Shown here: piece by piece, positions 17,540 through 24,871 of the stretch | Layout: each line of letters starts with the position of its first letter | Numbering within the stretch: the stretch's first letter is position 1 | Assembly (NCBI GenBank): GCA_017453745.1 | Contig: JAFTEH010000073.1 | Span: 1-33,864, forward strand | DNA: 33,864 bases | From: Spirochaetaceae bacterium | Lineage (GTDB): Bacteria > Spirochaetota > Spirochaetia > Treponematales > Treponemataceae | Direction of reading: 5' to 3' | Made by a program: the position numbers and the translations under genes | Notes under the pieces: generated by a model | The model's database searches: none | Told to the model about the DNA's origin: nothing | Seen by the model: the letters and a program-made list of their open reading frames with translations, nothing else

Positions 17540-18865
17540 CTATTCAAAATATGCCGAGCCTGTTACAATCGCTTCGTCAACTTCGTGTAATTCAAAGTAT
17601 ATTCCGTGTGCTTTTGTCAAGTGTTCTTCAAGGTATGCCTGAACCTGTTCTTTTAGTCCAAATGCTTTTTTGAAAGTAGTGCCTTCTGCGACAATGCAAA
17701 TAGGCTGTGCTGGGTCTGTGCCCGCCTTTGTTTTTAGTGCAACGGCTGTTAAGGCGGACGCAACAATTCGGGCAGCGCGGCGTAAGACTTCGGTAGAAAT
17801 TGCTCGTATTAACTTGACATCATCGGCTGTAGCATTTTTGCAGATGCGAGTAATTTCGTTTTCAGCTTCTTCCCATAAAAATTCGTTTATGGAGCGGAAA
17901 GAGTATTCTGCGGAAAGCAACTGTGTCGCACAGGCAGCAGAAAAGAGCCCATCATTACAGGCGGCATGCAAGCAAATAGAAATAAGTTTTCCAAGATATG
18001 CCCCCGAACACATTTTTTCGCATTTGCACAGAGCGCCGTCATCGGTTTGTTCTTGGAGTGACTTGTCAAAGTCAGAAGCAACAAGTCTGTTGGTCTTTGC
18101 GCTTTCGCAGACAATAATTTGAGGGACTACCTGTTTATCGTTTCTTAATTTTGGAATTTGTTCTGATTCAATATAAGCAATATTAAAACCGGTACCCAAA
18201 ATGAGCCCAATATACGAAGAAAAATTCTTTTGGAGGGAAAGCCCAGAAAGCAAGGCTGCGACGGTGTCATTGAGAACCAAAACTTGTTTTAGTGAGGTCC
18301 AGCCTCGTTTTTGGAGTGCTCCAAAAAGAGACGCTCCGACATGTTTATGTAAGATACCTGACACATTAACTTGTTTAGACATACGCAAAACTGTAGCGTC
18401 CTTATGAGGTGTCATGTTGATGGCGTAGGCAAAGCAAAAGTGAATAGTATCGCTTTCATTTTTGAGGTATTCAATGCTTTCGGCTATTGCGTCAAAAAAC
18501 TGCTCTGCTGTTTGTTCGTGTTGTGTGGCAGGTAACATGCCCTTGTGTGACTTTAGTATTGTGGCATCACCGTTTTTTAATTCTACGAGGTAAGAGCGAA
18601 AATTGGTACCACCAGCGTCTAGAACAATACATTTTTTATCGCAGGGCTGATGTACCTGAATCCAAGTTGGAAGCATTTCTTGTGTAAATGTATGCTCCCC
18701 AGAAGTTAAACCGAGTTGCATGTCGTATAAAAGGGCAAGCGAAGTGCTTTGGACATGAGGTCCTTGAATATCAAAATTATGGCGAGCAAAAAAGGCTGCA
18801 AGTTTAGACTCAAAAGTATACATAGTTCCATTGTATAAGATATATTTTTTTTTGCTAGAGCGCAT
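17540..18865 (-). CDS. Hexokinase of the eukaryote-like family
   Basis: This 441-residue protein has the actin-like ATPase fold. It has phosphate-1 motif VLDAGGTNFRSYLVEL (near 82-97), the sugar-binding region with FCFAYAINMTPHKD and KQVNVSGIL, the catalytic-type LNDTVAALLSG, and the GLILGTGFNIAYIE loop. It would phosphorylate glucose or another hexose with ATP. Eukaryote-type hexokinases are unusual in bacteria but occur in Treponema. A second in-frame ATG at 18823 (MYTFESKLAAFF) could be the true start, because the first 14 residues (MRSSKKKYILYNGT) look unlike the family. TTGATTTCCGTG-like sequence lies about 60 nt upstream of the ATG at 18865. Confidence 0.9.
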   Translation of the reverse strand: MRSSKKKYILYNGTMYTFESKLAAFFARHNFDIQGPHVQSTSLALLYDMQLGLTSGEHTFTQEMLPTWIQVHQPCDKKCIVLDAGGTNFRSYLVELKNGDATILKSHKGMLPATQHEQTAEQFFDAIAESIEYLKNESDTIHFCFAYAINMTPHKDATVLRMSKQVNVSGILHKHVGASLFGALQKRGWTSLKQVLVLNDTVAALLSGLSLQKNFSSYIGLILGTGFNIAYIESEQIPKLRNDKQVVPQIIVCESAKTNRLVASDFDKSLQEQTDDGALCKCEKMCSGAYLGKLISICLHAACNDGLFSAACATQLLSAEYSFRSINEFLWEEAENEITRICKNATADDVKLIRAISTEVLRRAARIVASALTAVALKTKAGTDPAQPICIVAEGTTFKKAFGLKEQVQAYLEEHLTKAHGIYFELHEVDEAIVTGSAYFE

Positions 18866-18924
18866 GGTAATGACAAAATCGACAAATAGACAGTTATCGA
18901 AAAAGGGATAGAGGGCAAATCTGT

Positions 18925-18936
18925 CACGGAAATCAG
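18925..18936 (-). promoter_or_regulatory. Copy of the recurring TTGATTTCCGTG motif upstream of hexokinase
   Basis: On the minus strand this reads CTGATTTCCGTG, 11 of 12 bases matching the motif found at 258, 27667 and 30925. A weak -35 (TTGCCC, 18913-18918) and a weak -10 (TAACTG, 18891-18896) follow it toward the hexokinase gene. Confidence 0.4.
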
Positions 18937-19120
18937 TTTTTAACTTTTTTTAACAAACGGATAGTATCTAAGTCTAATGATTTTCGCTTTTTATAGACTC
19001 CATGAGCTTGCTTGACTTGTTTCGTCATTACGAGCGAGTACTTGCTTGACAAGTTTAGGGGAAGGTAGGTTGCTCCCTCACAAATGGCGGAGTACTACAG
19101 AATCGTTTGCTTATGAAAAA

Positions 19121-19169
19121 TTGATTTCTGTGCGAATGTATTGAAACATCTTACCATTTTAGTTATAAT
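19121..19169 (+). promoter_or_regulatory. Promoter of the TPR/NHL operon, leaderless, preceded by the 12-mer motif
   Basis: TTGATTTCTGTG (19121-19132, 11 of 12 matching the recurring motif) lies 8 nt before TTGAAA (19141-19146). After a 17-nt spacer comes TATAAT (19164-19169). The GTG start codon begins 9 nt after the -10 ends, so transcription should start at or within 2 nt of it. Confidence 0.6.
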
Positions 19170-19177
19170 ATGCAACC

Positions 19178-19864
19178 GTGAAAGAGTGTGACCTTAGTTC
19201 AGGAATCAAATTGTACAGTGAGCAAAAAATTCAAGATGCTCTAACTTTTTTTTTGTCGACCCCAGAACCCGAAACCCCTGAAGATGCAGCCGAAAGAGCG
19301 TATTACCTCGGGCTCTGCTATACAAAAATGGGGCTTTATGAGCAAGCATTGGAGTTTTTGGAACAAGTGATAACGGCGAGTTCTGATGATGGACAGGTGT
19401 TTCAGTGTCGCTTGTTGTTGAGCCTTGCCTATGCAAAAACGGGGCGTATTTCGTTAGCCGAAGATGAATTAAGGATATTAGAACAAAAATCTGACACCCA
19501 TTCTGAAAAAACTGAATTGTATAATGCTCTTGGCTTTGTTGCTTTTGAGCGAGGTGATGCCGCAACAGCGATTGAATATTACGAAAAAGTACTTTCTATT
19601 TCGCCTGAAAATACAACCGCTTTGAATGGGCTTGGGTATGTTTTAGCGGAAACAGGCGAAATGTTGAGTAGGGCGCTTGTGCTGTGTAGGCAAGCAAGCG
19701 ATGCAAAACCCGATTATGGACCGTATTTAGATTCGCTTGCCTGGGTTTACTATAAAATGCATTTTACGCAAGAAGCTCAGAGGGTTATTAAAAAAGCGCT
19801 TGAACTTATGCCAGATAGCGAAATCGTACAAAAACACTATGACGCGATTATGCACGATGAGTAA
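19178..19864 (+). CDS. Tetratricopeptide-repeat protein
   Basis: This 228-residue soluble protein has no signal peptide and at least four TPR units. Examples are AYYLGLCYTKMGLYEQALEF (about 42-61), a unit around CRLLLSLAYAKTGRISLAEDEL, ALGFVAFERGDAATAIEYY (about 116-134), and SLAWVYYKMHFTQEAQRVI near 186-204. TPR arrays mediate protein-protein contacts, and no enzymatic motif is seen. The start is GTG at 19178, with no Shine-Dalgarno and an apparently leaderless promoter. It is followed 24 nt later by an exported TPR/NHL protein with which it is probably co-transcribed, suggesting a shared envelope-related role. Confidence 0.85.
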   Translation: MKECDLSSGIKLYSEQKIQDALTFFLSTPEPETPEDAAERAYYLGLCYTKMGLYEQALEFLEQVITASSDDGQVFQCRLLLSLAYAKTGRISLAEDELRILEQKSDTHSEKTELYNALGFVAFERGDAATAIEYYEKVLSISPENTTALNGLGYVLAETGEMLSRALVLCRQASDAKPDYGPYLDSLAWVYYKMHFTQEAQRVIKKALELMPDSEIVQKHYDAIMHDE

Positions 19865-19888
19865 AGACAAAATTTTAAGGGAATAAAA

Positions 19889-21973
19889 ATGAATAGAAAA
19901 AATCAAAATAGCTATAGCAAGCAAAGGGTGTTCAAAGTGGCAAAAAAACTTTTTTTTGCTGGAGCCTTTTATACGCTTATTGCTACTATTACAGCGAGTG
20001 TTTTTGCCCAAACCAATTCTCTCGTACCGAATGTAGCACAGAGTAATTCAGCTGTTGCGGCCGAAGAATTTAGGCGTGGGGTGCAATCGTTTAATAGGGC
20101 GCAATTCAATGAAGCTATTATGAGTTTTGAAAAAGCCTTAGCCTATTTACCAGATGAGCCCGTTATTTTGGATTGGTTAGGAAAATCCTATTTTAGGTCA
20201 GGACTTGAGGGGGAAGCGCTTGAACATTGGCGAAGAGCATACTCACAAGATTATGGGGGCTCTTTGTTGCGTTCACGGATTGAAACGATTGAAGAACGCC
20301 GAACAACTGTTTCTGACACAATTTACGATTATAAATATGCCGAGCAAGTAGCGTTGAAATCTAAGGATAATGCAAATGAGTTTTTTGTTCAGCCAACTTC
20401 GGTTTTAGCCTTACCTGACGGAAGTTTTTGGTTATGTGCGTATGGCTCAAATGAGTTAGTTCACTTTGATATAAATGGTATTATTTTAAACAAAACTCGT
20501 GGACCTATGCAGGGCTTCGCTCGCCCCTTTGATATAATTCAAAAGCGAGATGGTTCATTGTTGGTAAGTGAGTTTGCGGGAGACCGTATTTCAGTATTGA
20601 CACCAAGTGGCTCGTATCAAACATCGTTTGGAAGCAAAGGAATAGGTGATGGGCAATTTGTTGGACCACAATATTTAGCCCTCGATAGTTTTGAAAACAT
20701 ATATATTACCGATTTTGGTTGTGCGCGCATTGTCGTATTTTCGCCCGATGGGGATTTTTTGTTTACCTTTGGAGAGCGCTCTGCGAGTTTTGAAGGCTTT
20801 ATAGCGCCTTCTGGTATAGCCGTTTTTGAAGATATTGTATATGTGAGCGATAGCTATTATGGTTGTGTGTATATGTTTGACACAGCAGGTAATTACCTTG
20901 GGGAGCTATTGCCTCATAATGGGCTTAAAAATGCGCAGGGATTGAAAGTATGGCAAAATGGGCTTTTAATTCTTGACAGAAAAAGCGCTTATAGGCTTGA
21001 CATTGGAACTGCGACACTGACAGAACTGGTGAGTTTGGGGAATGCCCCTGCACGATTATTGGCGTGCACATCGGATGTTAATTCTAATCTTTTGTTAGTC
21101 GATTATAAAAACCAGGAATTAAAAATCGCCTCAACTATAAAAGAACTCGCTGGTGGAATGTTTGTCACGGTGCAAAAAATTATTTCGGAGCGTTACCCAC
21201 TGGTTGAATTAGAAGTATTGGTAGAAAATCGTGACGGCAAACCGATAGTTGGGCTAAAAGATAAAAACTTTTATGTTACCGAAAAAAACACCCCCGTTTC
21301 TCAGTTTCAATTTGATGGCGCTGCTTCATTGAATACCGATTGTGATATAGCCATTGTCGTGGAGCGTTCTATGGAAGGTTTCGCCGATGAAGCAATTATA
21401 AAAAATGCCTGTGCAGAAATTGTTGAAGCAGTTGGTGGAAACGGCTCTGTTCGTATTATTGCCGCTTCCGAAAATCCTTCACTTGAAACGCTGAGTGGAG
21501 CAGACCTCAATTTTAAGAGCCCAGTGAGTGCACAATGGAAACTTGACAAAGCAATACGCTTAGCGAGTAACTCGCTACTAAATGCAGGTCCTAAGCGAGC
21601 GGTCATATACCTTGCATCTGGTGGAAATTTGAGTGCAGGGTTTAAGGATTATGGCTTAAACGATTTAGCTTCCTTTATGAATAACAACGGCATACAGTTT
21701 TACACTATCAACTTGCACCCGATAGCCGTTTCAGAAGAAGCGCAATACTTAGTGTATAAAACGGGTGGAAGTATTAGTTATGTGTACCAAAGTAGCGGTT
21801 TAGCCCCTGTAGTACGCAGTATTGCAGAAGCCCCGAGTGGTTTATACCGTATGAGTTATAGGTCAACGCTCTTTTCCAACTTTGGTAGGGATTTTTTGCC
21901 TGTTGAAGTAGAAGTGCGTTTGATGACTCGTTCGGGGCGAGATGAAATTCAGTATTTTGCACCGCTAGAGTAG
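19889..21973 (+). CDS. Exported TPR, NHL-propeller and VWA-like protein
   Basis: This 694-residue protein starts with a signal peptide or membrane anchor (about 20-41, ending ASVFAQ). A short TPR segment follows (about 55-125, FRRGVQSFNRAQFNEAIMSF and EALEHWRRAY). Next is an NHL-type beta-propeller (about 140-410, with DRISVLTPSGSYQTSFGSKG, GPQYLALDSFENIYITDFG and APSGIAVFEDIVYVSD). The C-terminal region (about 430-694) resembles a von Willebrand A-like domain, beginning LEVLVENRDGKPIVGLKDKNFYVTE. The expected metal site DxSxS reads VVERSMEG, so the MIDAS looks degenerate. It is probably a periplasmic or surface scaffold. Ligand and partner are unknown. Confidence 0.85.
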   Translation: MNRKNQNSYSKQRVFKVAKKLFFAGAFYTLIATITASVFAQTNSLVPNVAQSNSAVAAEEFRRGVQSFNRAQFNEAIMSFEKALAYLPDEPVILDWLGKSYFRSGLEGEALEHWRRAYSQDYGGSLLRSRIETIEERRTTVSDTIYDYKYAEQVALKSKDNANEFFVQPTSVLALPDGSFWLCAYGSNELVHFDINGIILNKTRGPMQGFARPFDIIQKRDGSLLVSEFAGDRISVLTPSGSYQTSFGSKGIGDGQFVGPQYLALDSFENIYITDFGCARIVVFSPDGDFLFTFGERSASFEGFIAPSGIAVFEDIVYVSDSYYGCVYMFDTAGNYLGELLPHNGLKNAQGLKVWQNGLLILDRKSAYRLDIGTATLTELVSLGNAPARLLACTSDVNSNLLLVDYKNQELKIASTIKELAGGMFVTVQKIISERYPLVELEVLVENRDGKPIVGLKDKNFYVTEKNTPVSQFQFDGAASLNTDCDIAIVVERSMEGFADEAIIKNACAEIVEAVGGNGSVRIIAASENPSLETLSGADLNFKSPVSAQWKLDKAIRLASNSLLNAGPKRAVIYLASGGNLSAGFKDYGLNDLASFMNNNGIQFYTINLHPIAVSEEAQYLVYKTGGSISYVYQSSGLAPVVRSIAEAPSGLYRMSYRSTLFSNFGRDFLPVEVEVRLMTRSGRDEIQYFAPLE

Positions 21974-22102
21974 AAACTATAAAATTATCATTGCGTGTAA
22001 CGACACCGCCCCGTCAGTGCGAGGGGTGGGGATAACTCGCCCCAACCCTAAAAAAACTCTTGACTTTAAGCTACAATAATAGATAATGGAGAGGGGTTAA
22101 AA
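21974..22102 (+). promoter_or_regulatory. GC-rich hairpin and candidate promoter before the small ORF and murE
   Basis: Around 22022-22048, GGGTGGGG pairs with CCCCAACCC (one bulge). An A-run follows, so it is not a plus-strand terminator. TTGACT (22060-22065) and GATAAT (22082-22087), spaced 16 nt, form a candidate promoter. The stretch ATCATTGCGTGTAACGAC near 21988 resembles the CATTGCG-type repeat seen at 27.5 kb. Confidence 0.4.
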
Positions 22103-22246
22103 ATGCTACACTCTTTTGGTCAATGTTTAAAAAGCATGGAATACGCTGGGTGTTTTTTAACTTGTAGTTTGCTTTGCAAACTTAGCCTTGTCATGTGTGT
22201 GCTCATTTTATTGCAAACGCAGGATTTGATAGGTCTCTATTCGTAA
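22103..22246 (+). CDS. Possible 47-residue cysteine-rich membrane microprotein
   Basis: ATG at 22103 opens 47 codons ending at TAA 22244-22246, preceded by a GAGAGGGG ribosome-binding sequence 7 nt upstream and a candidate promoter. The product starts MLHSFGQCLKSMEYAGC and is hydrophobic from about 18 to 38. It has five cysteines (8, 17, 21, 25, 32), enough to span a membrane once. I do not recognise it. The segment GCATGGAATACGCTGGGTG recurs almost unchanged in non-coding sequence after map (24763-24781), which weakens the case for coding. It could instead be a leader peptide for murE, which starts 31 nt later. Confidence 0.35.
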   Translation: MLHSFGQCLKSMEYAGCFLTCSLLCKLSLVMCVLILLQTQDLIGLYS

Positions 22247-22277
22247 CGGAAGGTAATGAAAAAAGAAAAAGGAATAT

Positions 22278-23975
22278 ATGGAACGGTTGTTTTTGAGTCT
22301 TGTAGATGGACTTGACATAATTGAAGTCGTTGGAAATAACTGTCAAGTTGACTCGATAGAGTATGATTCTAGGAAAGTGAAACCTGGTGCGGTGTTTTGT
22401 GCTTTACCTGGTTTGCATGTGGACGGTAAAAGTTTTATCCAAGACGCTATTCAAAAAGGTGCAACGGCGATTTTGCATGAAGCCGAACTTACTGACTTTG
22501 TGTCGGGTGTGTGTTACGCTCGTGTGAAGGATGTTCGTTTTGCGATGTCATATATTTCGGCACAGTTTTATGATGAGCCTTCTAAAAAGTTAAAAGTTAT
22601 TGGCGTTACGGGAACCGAAGGCAAAAGTAGCACCGTGTCATTTATTTGGCAACTATTAAACCTACTAGGAGAAAAGTGTGGGTATTTTTCGACTGTCAGT
22701 TATGCCTATGGGGGTATAGACACCGAAGAAAAAAATCCTGAACACCAAACCACACCCGAAAGTTGTACCGTGCAAGAACGACTATATCGAATGCAAGAAG
22801 CTGGTTCAAAATACGCTGTGGTTGAATCGTCTTCGCACGGACTTTCTGAAAAGACTGCTCGCCTAGCTCATGTATTATTTGATGCAGGAGTTTGGTTAAA
22901 TGTAACCGAAGAACATCTTGAATTTCACAAAACCTTTGAAAACTATCGTAACGACAAAGCAAATCTCTTTCGTAAGCTTGATGAACACGACCACAAAAAG
23001 TGTTTTATTCCGATGCGTCATCTGCAATCACAAGAACAGGTGGAAACTTGCTCGTGTGAAAGTGCTGTAGAGTGTTGTGAGGACTGTAGGGATTGCATGT
23101 ATGAAACAGTACCGAGTTTTTGTGTTATTAACTTGGATGATGTTTCAGCAAACTGGTTTTCGCAAGTGGGGAAGACTCCCAAGTATGGGTTTACTGTACA
23201 AAAAAACAACGCCAAGACAGACCTCGCTCAGCGCTTGCCATTTGTACTTGTAGCAACAAATATCTCTGAAACAACAAATGGAATTTGTTTTACGCTTGAA
23301 GCATATAGTTTTGGTACGCAACTTAAGTCTGACATTTTGGCAATCCCAATCACTGTACCACTTGTAGGGTATTTTAATGTGCAAAATGTATTGGCGAGCA
23401 TATTGACGGTTATGCATATAAGTGGTATTGCCTTTGAGCGTATTATACAAGTGCTTGCGAGCTTAAAACCAATCACAGGGCGTATGTTTTTTGTAAACGA
23501 AGGGCAAGATTTTACGGTAATCATAGATTACGCACACACACCTTCGTCATTTGAAACAATTATGCCTTCGTTGGCTACTGTGACACACCGCACCGGTAAA
23601 AAACTCATTTCAGTATTTGGGTCTGGTGGGGAACGAGATACAACAAAACGCCCTGAACAAGGTCGCGTCGCTTCGCAGTATTGTGACATTGTGATTTTAG
23701 CTGATGAGGACCCACGCGGCGAAGATTCTATGGAGCTTTTAAATATGATTGCGGCTGGGGTTCAAGGTAAGGAACTTGACAAGACACTTTTTTTGATTCC
23801 CGACCGTAAGGCTGCAATACGCAAGGCATTTTCACTTTGTGAGCCAGGTGACATGGTTTTGCTTTTGGGTAAAGGGCACGAAAACTCAATAATCTTTAAA
23901 GATTATGTTATGCCCTACGACGAAGAAACTGAAGCAAGGTGTGCCTTAAAAGAGTTACTCCATGCTAATACATAA
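22278..23975 (+). CDS. murE: UDP-N-acetylmuramyl-tripeptide synthetase (MurE-type Mur ligase)
   Basis: This 565-residue cytoplasmic ligase adds the third, diamino, residue to UDP-MurNAc-dipeptide. An N-terminal uridine domain (IEYDSRKVKPGAVFCALPG) precedes the P-loop GVTGTEGKSST (109-119). The central domain has TTPESCTVQ and ESSSHGLSEKTARLAHVLFDAGVWLNVTEEHLEFH. The C-terminal domain has DYAHTPSSFE, SVFGSGGERDTTKRPEQGR and LADEDPRGED. The last motif differs from the DNPR that marks meso-diaminopimelate-adding enzymes, so another diamino acid such as ornithine is possible. A cysteine cluster (Cys258, 260, 266, 267, 270, 273) forms an insertion not usual for MurE. At 565 residues it exceeds the typical 490. 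Confidence 0.93.
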   Translation: MERLFLSLVDGLDIIEVVGNNCQVDSIEYDSRKVKPGAVFCALPGLHVDGKSFIQDAIQKGATAILHEAELTDFVSGVCYARVKDVRFAMSYISAQFYDEPSKKLKVIGVTGTEGKSSTVSFIWQLLNLLGEKCGYFSTVSYAYGGIDTEEKNPEHQTTPESCTVQERLYRMQEAGSKYAVVESSSHGLSEKTARLAHVLFDAGVWLNVTEEHLEFHKTFENYRNDKANLFRKLDEHDHKKCFIPMRHLQSQEQVETCSCESAVECCEDCRDCMYETVPSFCVINLDDVSANWFSQVGKTPKYGFTVQKNNAKTDLAQRLPFVLVATNISETTNGICFTLEAYSFGTQLKSDILAIPITVPLVGYFNVQNVLASILTVMHISGIAFERIIQVLASLKPITGRMFFVNEGQDFTVIIDYAHTPSSFETIMPSLATVTHRTGKKLISVFGSGGERDTTKRPEQGRVASQYCDIVILADEDPRGEDSMELLNMIAAGVQGKELDKTLFLIPDRKAAIRKAFSLCEPGDMVLLLGKGHENSIIFKDYVMPYDEETEARCALKELLHANT

Positions 23976-24006
23976 ATAAATATTTTTATACTAAGGATAT
24001 AATACA

Positions 24007-24756
24007 ATGATATTACTAAAAACTCCAGAGCAAATAGACGGCATACGAAAATCTTGCAGGGAGATTGCAAGGCTTTTGGTTGAATTAAAAGATATTATTA
24101 AACCAGGTATGTCAACAAAACAAATAGATACATACTGTGAAACATTTATTAAAAAAGTCGGAGGGCGTCCGGCGTGGCCTACTGAAGGCTTTCCTGCTGC
24201 AAGTTGCATTTCTGTAAATGAAGAAGTAATACATGGTGTCCCTTCAAAAACTAAAATAATAAAAGATGGTGATCTTGTTTCGGTAGACTTAGGCATGATT
24301 TTAGACGGCTATGTGAGCGATTCAACAGTAACCTTTCCTATTGGAACCGTTTCAAAAGAAAAATTGACGCTACTTGAAGTAACAACTGAATGTTTAAATC
24401 GCGCAATAGCAGCCTGTGTTGCAGGAAACCGCCTTTCAGATATTGCTCATGCGGTGTACGATTATGCCCATTCGTATAATTATGGTGTGGTATATGATTT
24501 TTGCGGACATGGGGTGGGCTTAAAAGTGCATGAAAATCCAAGTGTGTTCAATGTGCCACACATGCAAGGGGGAAATATTCGTATTAAGCCGGGTATGGTC
24601 TTGGCTTTAGAACCAATGATAAATCTTGGTACACCCAATGTAAGTATAAAAAAAGATGGCTGGACTGTTGTAACAGATGATGGTTTACCCTCATGCCACA
24701 TGGAACACACCGTAGCGGTTTTTGAAGACCACACTGAAGTTTTGACAAGTCTATAA
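24007..24756 (+). CDS. map: Type I methionine aminopeptidase
   Basis: This 249-residue enzyme removes the initiator methionine from new proteins. The dinuclear metal site is complete: Asp94 and Asp105 (VSVDLGMILDGYVSDSTVTF), His168 (CGHGVG), Glu202 (LEPMIN) and Glu233 (SCHMEHT), with the substrate histidine His76 (VIHGVPS). There is no N-terminal extension, as in the E. coli enzyme. It lies 31 nt after murE with an AAGGAT ribosome-binding site, and the two probably share a transcript. Confidence 0.97.
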   Translation: MILLKTPEQIDGIRKSCREIARLLVELKDIIKPGMSTKQIDTYCETFIKKVGGRPAWPTEGFPAASCISVNEEVIHGVPSKTKIIKDGDLVSVDLGMILDGYVSDSTVTFPIGTVSKEKLTLLEVTTECLNRAIAACVAGNRLSDIAHAVYDYAHSYNYGVVYDFCGHGVGLKVHENPSVFNVPHMQGGNIRIKPGMVLALEPMINLGTPNVSIKKDGWTVVTDDGLPSCHMEHTVAVFEDHTEVLTSL

Positions 24757-24871
24757 AACCGCATGCAATACACAGGGTGTTTTTAACCGCCTACCTCCCC
24801 GCTTGACTTGCCCACTACAATGAGGGTCGACAAGCGACAGGCGGACGGTTGTTAGATAACAGGCAATCAGG

